A DNA stretch of 64,000 nt from JBBPYC01 sp038200275 (GTDB lineage: Bacteria > Pseudomonadota > Gammaproteobacteria > Burkholderiales > Burkholderiaceae_C). The notes below the pieces were generated by a model. The model saw nothing but the letters and a program-made list of their open reading frames with translations. It was not told the origin of the DNA and did not search any database. The stretch spans positions 1 to 64,000 of the forward strand of contig JBBPYC010000042.1 of the NCBI GenBank assembly GCA_038200275.1, in the 5' to 3' direction. Made by a program: the position numbers and the translations under genes. Position 1 is the stretch's first letter. Every line of letters starts with the position of its first letter. Positions 1 through 9,453 of this stretch are shown here, piece by piece.

Positions 1-1
1 C

Positions 2-2866
2 AGCGTCGATGCGCGTTTTCCGCCGCTGCTCGACGCGTCGAAATCGCAGTTGCAGGGGGTGTGGGATGCGTTCTCGGCCGCGCTTTCGCAAGCCGCTGCA
101 GCGGCCGCCGATCCGGCTGCGCCGCTGCCGCCGGTGCCGGTGTGGGCCGATGAGCTGCGCGGCGAGCGCGGCATGCCGCTGGCCACGTCGGCGCCGGCCC
201 AGGCAAGCGCCGACCCGGAAGCACGCGCGCGCGCCAACGGCGCGGTGCAAACGGCGTTGCAGGCGCTCGAGCACGAAGTCAAGGAAGGCCACGTCAAGGC
301 CAGCGCCGGCGCGGCGGCTGCGCTGCGGGCTGCGTTGAAAGAACATGCACGACTGATCGAGCACGCACTCGATCAGCGCGCGCAGGCGGCATTGGCCACC
401 GCAGGCGAACTTGAAGGCTGGCAACGTTGGCGCGCCGACCAGTTGCGCGAAGAACTGGTGCGCAAGGCCGAAGCTTTGCTGGGGCCGCCGCCGGCTGTGC
501 CCGCCAAGCTGAAAGGCCTGCGCCCCGAGCGCAGCAAGCCGGCCTTGCAAGGCAGCGCTGCGGCGCAGCCGAGCGACAGCACAGCCGCAACCGCAGCCGT
601 GCCAGCAGACCTGCCCGACGCGATGAGACGGCCGGCAACCACCGAGGCGAATGACGCGTTGGAGCCGACGTCCGCATCTGGCGCAGTGAACGCATCGGAT
701 CCGGCCATCACCGAACTCGCTGCCGAGCTGCTCGACACGGCTGAGATGCCGCAGCCCGAGCCGAGCGATGTGTCGACGCCGTCGTCGTCCGACGCCGATG
801 CGGCCGCGCAGATCGACGAGTGGATGGTGGCCGACGCGACGTCGGACGACGGGGCGAACGGCCCAGCAGAAGCGGCCGAAAGTGCTGCCGTTGATCCATC
901 GCCGGAGCGCCCGACGGCAGACGTCGAAGCGCCATCGGTTGCTTCCGGCGAGCAAGACGCCGCTGCGCCCAAGACAGCTCCTGCTCCCGAAGGCGCTGCT
1001 GGGTTGGAACCTGTCCCGGCCGTCAATGGCTTGCAGGCGCCCGCCGCTGCCGACGAGCCGCGCAAGCCGCGCGTGGGTGGCCGCAAACTGCAGGAAACGT
1101 TGCGCTCGCTGCGCGAAGAGTGGCGCCAAGTCGACAAGGGCGGCCCGCCAAACCACGGCCTGTGGCGCCGTTTCGACCACGCCTGCAACGAAGCCCACAA
1201 GTTCGTCGACGTATGGCTCGAGCAGGTACGGGCGCAAGCCGCCGAACACCGCGGCCAGCGGCTGGCGTTGATCAACGAAGTCACCAGCTGGGCGGCCGAC
1301 AACCGCACTGCGAAGGACGACGACTGGAAAGGTTTTGCACGCATCGTGCGCGAGTTCGGGGAGCGTTGGCGCGCAAGCGGGCACCTGAACGAGAAAGCGT
1401 TTGCCGAACTGCAGGCGCAGTGGAAGCAGGCGCTGCAAAACGCGGCGGCGCCGCTGGAGGAGGTCCAGCAAGCCAGTGAGCAGCGTCGGCTGGCCATGAT
1501 CGAAGAGGCCAATCAACTCGGTGCGGCACCGATGCTGCGCATCGACGCCGTGAAGTCGTTGCAGCAACGTTGGCAGGCCGAAGCCCAGCGCGTGCCGCTG
1601 GACCGCCGGCATGAGCAGAAACAGTGGGACACCTTTCGCAAACCGATTGACGACGCGTTCAACCGCAAGACCGCGGAGCGCGAGCACGCTGCAGCCGCAA
1701 TGGGCGAGCGCGACCGTGCGGTGCTGAATGCGTCGAAAGCGCTGGAAGCTGCGAATGCCAGCGGCGATGCGCAAGCGATCAAAAGCGCCATGGCAGGGCT
1801 CGATGCTGCGCTGCGTGGCCAGGCCGACGAAGCCGCACGGGCGGACAACGCCGCACCAGTCGGTGCCGCGGCTTCCCGTGCCGAACAACCAGCCGATTCT
1901 GCGAAATCAGAAGCAAAAGTGCCGAGCGCGCCCGTTGAGCCAGCGTCTGTCGCTACTGAAAATGTAGCGTCATCAAGCGCAAACGAAGCGACGCAACGGC
2001 AAGCCGATCACGCAGTGCCACCGGTTGACAACACCGCTTCAGCCGATGTCGGTGCCGATGCGAGCAGTGCAGTGGCCGAAACCGATGCGGCCCGTGAGGC
2101 AAACCAGGATGACACGACCGCCGACAGCGCGCCGACTGTGCCCGCTGAGCCGCCGAAGCCGGCAGCCAAGCCGGTGGTCGCTGTGCGTGGAGACGACCGG
2201 CCGGGTATGCGCAAGTCGGAGCCGGCAGCAACCGGCGGCCGCGGTGGCAAGTTCGGCGACCGCCGCGACGGTGGCGGGCGCAGCGGCCCGCCGGGCGCGG
2301 GTCGCCCCGGTGGTGGACGCGATGACCGCGGAGACCGAGGGGGCGACCGAGGCGATCGCTTCGGCCCTCGACCCGATCAGATCGATCGTGGTCCGCGGCT
2401 TGGCGACGTTGCATTTCGTGCCCAGCGCGACGCCCTGGAACATGCGCAGAACACACTCAAGAAATTGGCTGCGCAGGCGCACGGCGAAGCGTTGACCGAG
2501 TTGATGGACGCCTGGCAGCAACGCGATCCAGAGAAGATTCCAAACGCCCAATCGCTGGGTCAGCGCGTGGCACCCGCCACGCGCAGTCAGTGGGTGGCAG
2601 CGATCCGCGAGGGTGCATCGTCAGCCAAATCGTCGACCGATCTGCCGACTGCGCTGTTGCGCCTTGAGATCGCTGCCGAAGCGCCGACACCGGCCGAGCA
2701 CATCGGCGCGCGCCGAATGCTGCAGTTGCAGTTGCTCACGCGCCGCAACGACGCGGGCCCGGCCGAGACCTGGGGTGCCGACGCCGCAGCCGTGCTGGCC
2801 AGCCCGTTCGACGCGAGCGACGCACGGCGACTGCAAAACGCGTTGAAGACGCTGCTCAGGAAGTGA
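2..2866 (+). CDS. DUF349 domain-containing protein, 5' end outside window
   Basis: The reading frame is open from the left edge, so the true start lies upstream and 954 codons are visible. The middle (about residues 340-570 of the visible part) is charged and helical, with repeated W-R-x-F/D signatures typical of DUF349, a repeated alpha-helical domain seen in proteobacterial proteins of unclear role. Two long low-complexity linkers rich in Ala, Pro, Asp and Thr flank it. Near residue 755 there is a Gly/Arg/Asp-rich stretch with repeated RGG, GDRG and DRGDR motifs, like an RNA-binding tail. A compact C-terminal helical domain follows. No signal peptide or membrane segment is visible in this part, so it is probably cytoplasmic. 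The family is confident; the function is unknown. Confidence 0.85.
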   Translation, partial: SVDARFPPLLDASKSQLQGVWDAFSAALSQAAAAAADPAAPLPPVPVWADELRGERGMPLATSAPAQASADPEARARANGAVQTALQALEHEVKEGHVKASAGAAAALRAALKEHARLIEHALDQRAQAALATAGELEGWQRWRADQLREELVRKAEALLGPPPAVPAKLKGLRPERSKPALQGSAAAQPSDSTAATAAVPADLPDAMRRPATTEANDALEPTSASGAVNASDPAITELAAELLDTAEMPQPEPSDVSTPSSSDADAAAQIDEWMVADATSDDGANGPAEAAESAAVDPSPERPTADVEAPSVASGEQDAAAPKTAPAPEGAAGLEPVPAVNGLQAPAAADEPRKPRVGGRKLQETLRSLREEWRQVDKGGPPNHGLWRRFDHACNEAHKFVDVWLEQVRAQAAEHRGQRLALINEVTSWAADNRTAKDDDWKGFARIVREFGERWRASGHLNEKAFAELQAQWKQALQNAAAPLEEVQQASEQRRLAMIEEANQLGAAPMLRIDAVKSLQQRWQAEAQRVPLDRRHEQKQWDTFRKPIDDAFNRKTAEREHAAAAMGERDRAVLNASKALEAANASGDAQAIKSAMAGLDAALRGQADEAARADNAAPVGAAASRAEQPADSAKSEAKVPSAPVEPASVATENVASSSANEATQRQADHAVPPVDNTASADVGADASSAVAETDAAREANQDDTTADSAPTVPAEPPKPAAKPVVAVRGDDRPGMRKSEPAATGGRGGKFGDRRDGGGRSGPPGAGRPGGGRDDRGDRGGDRGDRFGPRPDQIDRGPRLGDVAFRAQRDALEHAQNTLKKLAAQAHGEALTELMDAWQQRDPEKIPNAQSLGQRVAPATRSQWVAAIREGASSAKSSTDLPTALLRLEIAAEAPTPAEHIGARRMLQLQLLTRRNDAGPAETWGADAAAVLASPFDASDARRLQNALKTLLRK

Positions 2867-3103
2867 GGTCTTGGCTGGGCGGTAACGTCCGACCTAAAGC
2901 CTTGGTTGGCGCAGTTGCGGTTGGGGGGGGCGGCTAGAGCGGTTTCACGCAGAGTTGCCACACCTCAAAAGCCGGAGACGCGCCTCAAAAGCCCTGTGCC
3001 AGTCAGCGCGAAAACGCTCTAGGCATTTGAACCGTGCCAACCGACATTTGCTGGATGGCGGACGGCAGGCGGAAACGCAGCGCGCGGCGCCGCGCGTCGC
3101 GGC

Positions 3104-3982
3104 TTATAAAGCCAGCGCCAACGCCAACGGGACGAACAGCAGCGCCAGCGCGTTGCCCAGCAGGATCATGGCCGCGACGCGCTCTGGCTCCTGCGCGTAG
3201 CGTTCCGCCAACAGGTATTGCACGACGGCCGGTGGCAGCGCGCCGAACAGAATCAGTTGCGCGCGCGCTTCGCCTTCCAGTCCAAGCGCCCACGCCAGCG
3301 GCAGCGCGATCAGCAGACCGGTCAGTGGCCGTGCGAACGCGCCGAGCAGACCCAACGGCACATCGGCACGCTTGAGTGCCACCAGCCGCATGCCGAGCGT
3401 GAACAGCAGCAGCGGCAGCATCGCATCGCCCAATAGCTTCATACCGGACAAGATCACCGGTGACGGTCGCAAGTCGGTCAGCGCGCTGAAAAAACCGAGC
3501 ACGGTGCCGATCATGATTGGGCTGAACAGCACGTCGCGCGTGCGCGCATGCTGGCTTGTAATGCGCGCGCCCAGCGAGAAATGCAGCAGATTGTTCATTG
3601 CGAACAGCGCGACCGCAGCGCCGAAGTGCGCCGGCCCGAATGCAAACAGCGCGAGCGGCAGCCCCATGTTGCCGCAGTTGTTGAACATCACGACCGGCAC
3701 CAACGTGCGCGGCGACGTGCGCGTGAGTTTTGCGATCAGCCAACCGGCCAGGCCGGAGCCCATGATCAGCAGTGCACCGCCGGCCAGCAAGGTGCTCTGT
3801 TCTGCGAGATGGAAATCGCGCGATGCAAGCGCTGAGTAAACCAGCAGCGGGGTCATCACGTCGAGCACGATCCGGTTGATCGCCGACACATCGAGTCGGT
3901 GCCGACGGCCATACAACCAGCCGAGCACGACGATCAAAAACACTGGCGTGATGACTTCGCCGACGCGTGCGATCAGCTCCAT
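3104..3982 (-). CDS. AEC family (auxin efflux carrier-like) permease
   Basis: This 292-residue protein is almost entirely hydrophobic, with about ten predicted membrane segments. It has the AEC features of an N-terminal segment around PVFLIVVLGW, a conserved central NNCGNMGLPLALF motif, and a second half beginning at a P-S-P-V-I-L-S-G motif. AEC permeases move small organic acids or amino-acid-like anions across the inner membrane; the substrate cannot be read from sequence. I chose the ATG at 3982; a GTG four codons upstream (3994) is also possible. It lies downstream of efp on the same strand, but the efp terminator separates the two, so it probably has its own promoter. Confidence 0.88.
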   Translation of the reverse strand: MELIARVGEVITPVFLIVVLGWLYGRRHRLDVSAINRIVLDVMTPLLVYSALASRDFHLAEQSTLLAGGALLIMGSGLAGWLIAKLTRTSPRTLVPVVMFNNCGNMGLPLALFAFGPAHFGAAVALFAMNNLLHFSLGARITSQHARTRDVLFSPIMIGTVLGFFSALTDLRPSPVILSGMKLLGDAMLPLLLFTLGMRLVALKRADVPLGLLGAFARPLTGLLIALPLAWALGLEGEARAQLILFGALPPAVVQYLLAERYAQEPERVAAMILLGNALALLFVPLALALAL

Positions 3983-4011
3983 ACCGCCGTGCACTCAGTC
4001 AACCGTGTTGG

Positions 4012-4040
4012 AACAAGAAAAAGGCTCCTCGTGGAGCCTT
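4012..4040 (-). terminator. Intrinsic terminator after efp
   Basis: On the minus strand, AAGGCTCC, a four-base loop and GGAGCCTT (4040 down to 4021) form a perfect 8 bp stem, followed by TTTCTTGTT. It sits 37 bases past the efp stop codon and separates efp from the AEC permease gene. Confidence 0.85.
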
Positions 4041-4076
4041 GTTTCAATGATCAATGAGCATGCAGTCATGGCTGCG

Positions 4077-4631
4077 TCAGACTCGCTTGCGGTACTCACC
4101 GGTGCGTGTGTCGATCTCGATCTTGTCGCCTTGGGCAACAAAAAGTGGCACCGGGACCTCAAAGCCGGTGGCGATCTTGGCGGGTTTGAGCACCTTGCCC
4201 GAGGTGTCGCCCTTGACGGCCGGCTCGGTCCAGGTGATCTCGCGCTCGACGCTGGTTGGCAACTCGACCGAGATGGCCTTGCCGTCGTAGAACACCACTT
4301 CGAGCGACATGCCGTCTTCCAGGTAGTTCAGCGTGTCGCCCATGTTCTCGGATTCGACTTCGTACTGGTTGAACTCCGCGTCCATGCAGACATACATCGG
4401 ATCCGCAAAGTAGGTGTAGGTGCACTCTTTCTTGTCGAGCACGATCTGGTCCATCTTGTCATCGGCTTTGAACACGACTTCGGTGCCGAAGTTGTTCAAC
4501 AAGCTTTTCAGCTTCATGCGCACGGTGGCCGAATTGCGGCCGCCGCGGCTGTATTCCGCTTTCAGCACAACCATCGGATCCTTGCCGTGCATGATCACGT
4601 TACCGGCGCGGATTTCTTGGGCGATTTTCAT
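4077..4631 (-). CDS. efp: Translation elongation factor P (Arg32 type)
   Basis: EF-P enters the ribosomal E site and rescues ribosomes stalled at polyproline. The 184-residue length is standard. The N-terminal KOW-like domain (1-65), the OB domain (66-127, containing the YFADPMYVCMD motif) and the C-terminal OB domain ending in DTRTGEYRKRV are all present. The loop-tip residue is arginine 32 in the context GGRNS, not lysine. In this EF-P class Arg32 is rhamnosylated by EarP, and the earP gene lies immediately upstream on the same strand (112 bp between them). No clear Shine-Dalgarno sequence precedes the ATG. A strong terminator follows the gene. Confidence 0.97.
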   Translation of the reverse strand: MKIAQEIRAGNVIMHGKDPMVVLKAEYSRGGRNSATVRMKLKSLLNNFGTEVVFKADDKMDQIVLDKKECTYTYFADPMYVCMDAEFNQYEVESENMGDTLNYLEDGMSLEVVFYDGKAISVELPTSVEREITWTEPAVKGDTSGKVLKPAKIATGFEVPVPLFVAQGDKIEIDTRTGEYRKRV

Positions 4632-4743
4632 AAGGGGTAAGCGTGGGCAAATTTCGGTTGTTGGGTAGTGGCCGCGGGCATCAGATGCCGCGCCAAAGCG
4701 GATAAGAACGCGCCTGAGCCGGCGCTGTGCAAAGCCAGCAAGT

Positions 4744-5910
4744 TTAACTTTTTCCGTCTACGAACTGCAGCAGTTGTGTGGCCAAGTCCGGCTGAGCCAG
4801 CAGTCTGGCTGATGCCGCTTGCATCGCTGGCTGCCAGTGTTCGAGCATGAGCGGAGGCAATGCATCCGGTGCGCGGTCCGCGTTCCAGAGCCGATGCCAT
4901 GTTGCAAGCGGGGCAGGCAACTGCAAAGTCTGCAGCAGCGCCTCCAGCTTGATGTGATGCACCCCGTCGTGCTGTGGATAGGCCTGCCAGACGAACGGTT
5001 TACCGGCCCACAGCGCGCGCACGAGCGAATCTTCACCGCGCACGAAATTGAGATCGGTGGCCCACAACAGATGATCGAAGTCGAGCTGACTCAGGCGCGG
5101 CAGAAAGCCGATGCGTAGTGAACCGCGCGCCGACTCGCGCTGCAGCACGTGCCGCACCGCTGCCGCGCTGCGATCCGCCGTGACGAGCAGGTGGGTCGGC
5201 TGCGCGTCTTGCGCCAGATGATCGAGCAATGCAGCGAGCGCGGCCGGCTCGTAGCAAAACAGCGCAATCAGCCGCTCGCCCGCATGGGGAATACCCATGC
5301 CGGCCAGCCAGTCAAGTCGGTGAAACTGAGCTTTTCGCTGCAGCAAATCTACTTCGCGCAGCAATCCGCCGGTCTTCTGCGTGAAGCCGGGATAGAAAAA
5401 GTGACGCGCCCTCCCTTTGCCGGGCCCATGCTGCACGGGCGATGGCAACCCATGCGAACGCTCCGCAAACGACTCGGCGGTCAGGTGTTCCACGTTGATC
5501 CAGCGCTTGGGGCGGTCAGGGACGCATGCCGCACGGTCTTTATCTGCTCCAAAAAAATGAGCAAGTGAGCAGGGCGGTGGTGAACATCCGAATGTTTCAA
5601 CCAGCACATCGCCGGGTTCCACCGTTTGCAGTTCGAGCGCGTGCTTTGGCCAGGCGCGCACTTCGACCCAGCCGTGGCCCGCTGGCGCCATCCAGGCGAG
5701 CGAGGAGGCGTTGTCGATCCAGAGACGCACCGACTGTGCGCGCGCCGCCAAATTGCAGGCCAGGCGCCAACAAACGCCCAGGTCACCAAGGTTGTCGATC
5801 ATTTCGCAGAAAATGTCCCAGCGCAGCTTTGGGGCAGCGTTGCAACGCGGGTTGCGAATCTGCTGCTGGATGGGTTCGCCATCGCTGCGGCAAGTTGGGG
5901 CAGATTGCAT
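4744..5910 (-). CDS. earP: EF-P arginine-32 rhamnosyltransferase EarP
   Basis: EarP (formerly DUF2331) transfers rhamnose from dTDP-rhamnose to Arg32 of EF-P. The protein shows the family's N-terminal WDIFCEMIDNLGDLGVCWRLA motif, and the C-terminal FVRGEDSLVRALWAGKPFVWQ and YPQHDGVHH motifs that form the nucleotide-sugar pocket. With the ATG at 5910 it has 388 residues and about 31 residues before the WDIFC motif, longer than the few residues I recall for other family members; no good ribosome-binding site is visible, so the real start could lie downstream. It precedes efp on the same strand, which fits a substrate-enzyme pair. Confidence 0.95.
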   Translation of the reverse strand: MQSAPTCRSDGEPIQQQIRNPRCNAAPKLRWDIFCEMIDNLGDLGVCWRLACNLAARAQSVRLWIDNASSLAWMAPAGHGWVEVRAWPKHALELQTVEPGDVLVETFGCSPPPCSLAHFFGADKDRAACVPDRPKRWINVEHLTAESFAERSHGLPSPVQHGPGKGRARHFFYPGFTQKTGGLLREVDLLQRKAQFHRLDWLAGMGIPHAGERLIALFCYEPAALAALLDHLAQDAQPTHLLVTADRSAAAVRHVLQRESARGSLRIGFLPRLSQLDFDHLLWATDLNFVRGEDSLVRALWAGKPFVWQAYPQHDGVHHIKLEALLQTLQLPAPLATWHRLWNADRAPDALPPLMLEHWQPAMQAASARLLAQPDLATQLLQFVDGKS

Positions 5911-5930
5911 GAAAAGGATGGGTTTTTTTG

Positions 5931-6725
5931 ATGAGGGAAATGACCGAATATAGAAGCAGCTCGCTAGAGCAGCAGCGCACCGCCGATTTGCTTTCCCTGG
6001 TGCCACAGGGATTGAAAAGCGTGCTCGACGTGGGTGCGCGCGACGGCCATTTTTCGCAGCTGCTGACGAGCCGCTGTGAGCGCGTCACAGCGCTCGACCT
6101 GCAACGTCCTACGTTCGACATCGAGCGAGTGACCTGTGTGGCCGGCGATGCTTGCGCGCTTGAATTTGCCGACGACCACTTCGATCTTGTGTTCTGTGCC
6201 GAGGTGCTCGAGCACATCCCGCCGGAGTCGTTGGTTAAGGCATGCGCTGAGCTGAGCCGCGTGTCGGGCCGTTACCTGTTGATTGGTGTGCCGGACCGGC
6301 AGGACATCCGGCATGGGCGCACCACCTGCGACGCCTGCGGCAAATCCAATCCGCCGTGGGGGCATGTGAACAGTTTCGATGAGCGGCGGCTGCACGCCTT
6401 ATTCAGCGACTGCGCAGTAGCGCGCCGGTCACTGGTTGGCAGTAACAAGGAACGCACCAATGCGTTATCGGCTGCGCTGATGAATTGGGCCGGTAATCCT
6501 TACGGCACTTACTCGCAGGAGGAGACTTGCATCCATTGCAGTATGCCGGTTCTTGCGCCAGCGCCGCGGTCGTGGTTGCAGAAAGTGGCGACCCGCGTGG
6601 CGTTCAAAGTCGATGATGCGCGGCGGCCGTTTCTGAGCGCGCATGGCAACTGGATTCACCTGCTGCTTGAGAAGAAGCACATCCGTGCGGCGTCCGGTCA
6701 AACAGCATCCGCCAGGACCCCCTAA
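5931..6725 (+). CDS. Class I SAM-dependent methyltransferase
   Basis: The N-terminal half of this 264-residue protein is a Methyltransf_11-type Rossmann domain: motif I is VLDVGARDGHF (about residues 24-34), an acidic residue ending strand 2 is in TALDLQ, and the later LVFCAEVLEHIP segment is typical of this group. Four cysteines, in TTCDACGKSN (about 127-136) and in ETCIHC (about 197-202), could bind a metal. The substrate is unknown; methyltransferases of this look often sit in cell-surface glycan loci, but none is seen here. The start codon is only 20 bp from the divergent earP start. An ATG at 5940 is an alternative start. Confidence 0.8.
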   Translation: MREMTEYRSSSLEQQRTADLLSLVPQGLKSVLDVGARDGHFSQLLTSRCERVTALDLQRPTFDIERVTCVAGDACALEFADDHFDLVFCAEVLEHIPPESLVKACAELSRVSGRYLLIGVPDRQDIRHGRTTCDACGKSNPPWGHVNSFDERRLHALFSDCAVARRSLVGSNKERTNALSAALMNWAGNPYGTYSQEETCIHCSMPVLAPAPRSWLQKVATRVAFKVDDARRPFLSAHGNWIHLLLEKKHIRAASGQTASARTP

Positions 6726-6795
6726 TTTTTTTGCGTCGCGCTGGGTTGCTTAGCTAACAGCGAGATGCAGACACGCCAATCAATTCACCGCGCAG

Positions 6796-8772
6796 ATGCC
6801 ATCAAGCGACGCCCCTCCCCACTCCGATGCGCTGCTGGCCGAAGTCGCTGCGCTGCCCGCGCTGCCCGGCGTGTATCGCTATTTCGACGCGGCCGGCCAG
6901 GTGCTTTATATCGGCAAGGCCCGCAACCTGAAAAAGCGCGTCGCGAGTTACTTTCAGAAGAACCACGGCGGCACGCGCATCGGCCACATGATCGGGCGCA
7001 TCGCGCGGCTGGAGACCACCGTGGTGCGCACCGAAGTCGAAGCGCTGCTGCTCGAAAACAATCTGATCAAGGCGCTCGCGCCCAAATACAACATCGTCTT
7101 TCGGGACGACAAGAGCTATCCGTACCTGAAGCTGTCTGCACACGCATTTCCGCGCATGGCGTATTACCGCGGCGGGGTGGACCGCAAGAGCCGATTTTGG
7201 GGCCCGTATCCGAATGCATGGGCCGTGAAGGAAACGATCCAGCTGCTGCAAAAGGTATTTCGGCTGCGCACCTGCGAGGACACCGTGTTCTCGAACCGCA
7301 CCCGGCCTTGCCTGCTGTATCAGATCAAGCGCTGCAGTGGGCCGTGCGTCAACCTGGTCGCGCCGCAGAACTATGCAGCGGACGTGGCGAACGCAGAGCG
7401 GTTTCTCGATGGTGACACCGCCGAACTCATGCAGGCGCTTGAAGCGCGGATGGCCGCGCATTCGCAAGACCTGGAGTTCGAGCAGGCCGGCGCGCTGCGC
7501 GATCAACTGGGCTCGCTGTCGCGGGTGCTGCAGACGCAGGCGATCGAGTCCAGTTCCGACAAGGATGTGGACATCCTGGCGGTGAAGGTACAGGGCGGCC
7601 GTGCCTGCGTGAACCTGGCGATGGTGCGCGGTGGTCGTCACTTGGGCGACCGTGCGTACTTTCCGTCTCATGTGGACGATGCCGACGCCGCCGCCGTGCT
7701 CGAGGCGTTCATCGGACAGCACTATCTGGATGTGCCCGCGCCTGGTTCGCTGATCACCAGCGAGCCGGTTTCGCCCGAACTGATCGAAGCATTGTCCGAA
7801 CAGCGCGGCGGTCGCATCGGTGCGGTGCACAACCCCAGGGAGCAGCGCCGGGTCTGGCTCGAAATGGCCGAGCAGAACGCGAATATTCAGCTCACCCGGT
7901 TGCTTGCGGAAGAAGGCTCGCAGCGCACCCGCACGCGCGCGCTGGTCGATGCGCTTGGCATCGATGTAGAAGAACTCGACACGTTCCAGATCGAGTGCTT
8001 CGACATCTCGCACACTGCGGGTGAGGCCACGCAGGCGAGCTGCGTGGTGTTTCGCGAGCATCAGATGCAATCCAGCGACTACCGGCGCTACAACATCGAA
8101 GGCATCACGGGCGGCGACGACTATGCAGCGATGCGGCAGGTGCTGACCCGGCGCTATACCAAGTTGCTTGAAGCGGTGCAGGCTCAGCAAACCACGACCG
8201 TGGTCGAATCGGGTTCGGCAGAGGATGCAGTAACGGAAGCGGACATCGACGAAGTGGGTGTCGATGCGGTCGAACCCGCCAAGCCTGCTGCTGGGGTGAT
8301 GCCCAAACGCCGTGCCCGCGTGCGTCTGCCGGACCTGGTGCTGATCGACGGCGGCAAGGGCCAGGTGAGCGTCGCGCGGGAGGTGTTCGCGGAACTCGGC
8401 CTCGATTTGTCGTTGATCGTCGGCGTTGAAAAAGGCGAGGGCCGCAAGGTTGGCCTTGAAGAACTGGTGTTTGCCGATGGCCGTGAGAAAGTCGGGCTCG
8501 GCCGGGACTCGGCCGCGTTGATGCTGGTTGCGCAGATTCGTGACGAAGCGCACCGATTTGCGATTACCGGCATGCGCGCGCGCCGCGCCAAGGTGCGCAC
8601 CGGCGGTGGTCAGCTCGAAGAGATCCCGGGCATTGGTCCGAAGCGCCGTGCCCGCCTGCTGCAGCGCTTCGGCGGGGTGCGCGGCGTGGCGGCGGCCAGT
8701 ATCCAGGACCTGGCCACGGTGGAAGGGGTTTCGCACGATCTGGCGGAGCAGATTTACCGCGCGCTGCGCTGA
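6796..8772 (+). CDS. uvrC: Excinuclease ABC subunit C
   Basis: UvrC makes both incisions in nucleotide excision repair. Domains in order: GIY-YIG nuclease at residues 14-95 (GVYRYF ... VLYIGKARNLKKRV), a cysteine cluster near 160-185 (CEDTVF, RPCLLYQIKRCSGPC), a UvrB-binding UVR motif near 215-245, the RNase H-like C-terminal nuclease (390-590, with ECFDISH and LVLIDGGKGQ), and tandem helix-hairpin-helix at 610-655 (IPGIGPKRRARLL). Its 658 residues are slightly more than usual because of an acidic linker at about 465-500. The pgsA start codon lies 48 bp beyond its stop. Confidence 0.98.
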   Translation: MPSSDAPPHSDALLAEVAALPALPGVYRYFDAAGQVLYIGKARNLKKRVASYFQKNHGGTRIGHMIGRIARLETTVVRTEVEALLLENNLIKALAPKYNIVFRDDKSYPYLKLSAHAFPRMAYYRGGVDRKSRFWGPYPNAWAVKETIQLLQKVFRLRTCEDTVFSNRTRPCLLYQIKRCSGPCVNLVAPQNYAADVANAERFLDGDTAELMQALEARMAAHSQDLEFEQAGALRDQLGSLSRVLQTQAIESSSDKDVDILAVKVQGGRACVNLAMVRGGRHLGDRAYFPSHVDDADAAAVLEAFIGQHYLDVPAPGSLITSEPVSPELIEALSEQRGGRIGAVHNPREQRRVWLEMAEQNANIQLTRLLAEEGSQRTRTRALVDALGIDVEELDTFQIECFDISHTAGEATQASCVVFREHQMQSSDYRRYNIEGITGGDDYAAMRQVLTRRYTKLLEAVQAQQTTTVVESGSAEDAVTEADIDEVGVDAVEPAKPAAGVMPKRRARVRLPDLVLIDGGKGQVSVAREVFAELGLDLSLIVGVEKGEGRKVGLEELVFADGREKVGLGRDSAALMLVAQIRDEAHRFAITGMRARRAKVRTGGGQLEEIPGIGPKRRARLLQRFGGVRGVAAASIQDLATVEGVSHDLAEQIYRALR

Positions 8773-8819
8773 TGCACGATGTTGCGGCGTCTGTCGCAAC
8801 GCATGGGACAATCCCGCCG

Positions 8820-9386
8820 ATGTTCTGGACCATTCCGACGATCATGACGTGGCTTCGCATCCTCGCGATCCCCCTCATCGTCGGTGTGTATTACCTGCCG
8901 CTCGACATGCCGGGCCGCAACCTCATCGCCACGGTGATGTTTGTGGTTTTCGCAGCGACCGATTGGCTGGACGGCTACCTGGCGCGGCGGCTGAACCAGA
9001 CGTCTGCGTTCGGCGCATTTCTCGACCCGGTGGCCGACAAAATTCTCGTCTGCGCGGCGCTGCTGGTGCTGGTGTCGCTTAACCGGGCCGACGTGTTCGT
9101 CGCACTGATCATCATCGGGCGCGAGATTGCAATTTCGGCACTGCGCGAATGGATGGCGCAGATCGGTGCGAGCAAGAGCGTCGCGGTACATAGGATCGGC
9201 AAGCTGAAGACGGTCGCGCAGATGATCGCGATTCCGTTTCTGCTCTATGGCGGCACGCTGTTTGGGTTGATCGATACGTTGTTGTGGGGCACGGTATTGA
9301 TCTGGATTGCTGCGGTGCTCACCGTCTGGTCGATGATTTATTACCTGCAGAAGGCGGTGCCCGAGATTCGAGCGAAAGCGCGATGA
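8820..9386 (+). CDS. pgsA: CDP-diacylglycerol--glycerol-3-phosphate 3-phosphatidyltransferase
   Basis: PgsA makes phosphatidylglycerol phosphate in the inner membrane. The CDP-alcohol phosphatidyltransferase signature D-G-x2-A-R-x8-G-x3-D-x3-D is complete in DGYLARRLNQTSAFGAFLD (about residues 44-62), followed by PVADK. Four to five hydrophobic segments surround it. I start at the ATG at 8820 (MFWTIPTIMTWLR), giving 188 residues, the usual length; the longer frame from 8772 overlaps the uvrC stop and adds an unrelated leader. The uvrC-pgsA order is common in proteobacteria. Confidence 0.96.
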   Translation: MFWTIPTIMTWLRILAIPLIVGVYYLPLDMPGRNLIATVMFVVFAATDWLDGYLARRLNQTSAFGAFLDPVADKILVCAALLVLVSLNRADVFVALIIIGREIAISALREWMAQIGASKSVAVHRIGKLKTVAQMIAIPFLLYGGTLFGLIDTLLWGTVLIWIAAVLTVWSMIYYLQKAVPEIRAKAR

Positions 9387-9453
9387 ATGCGCGCTCAGCC
9401 GATGGCTGGTGTGCTGATCGCGAGCGCAGCTCACGCGAACACAGCGGACGCTC

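Noticed and set aside
6802..8811. 669-codon minus-strand frame
   Set aside because: Antisense of uvrC, which is clearly coding; His/Arg/Gln-rich composition is typical of a shadow frame.
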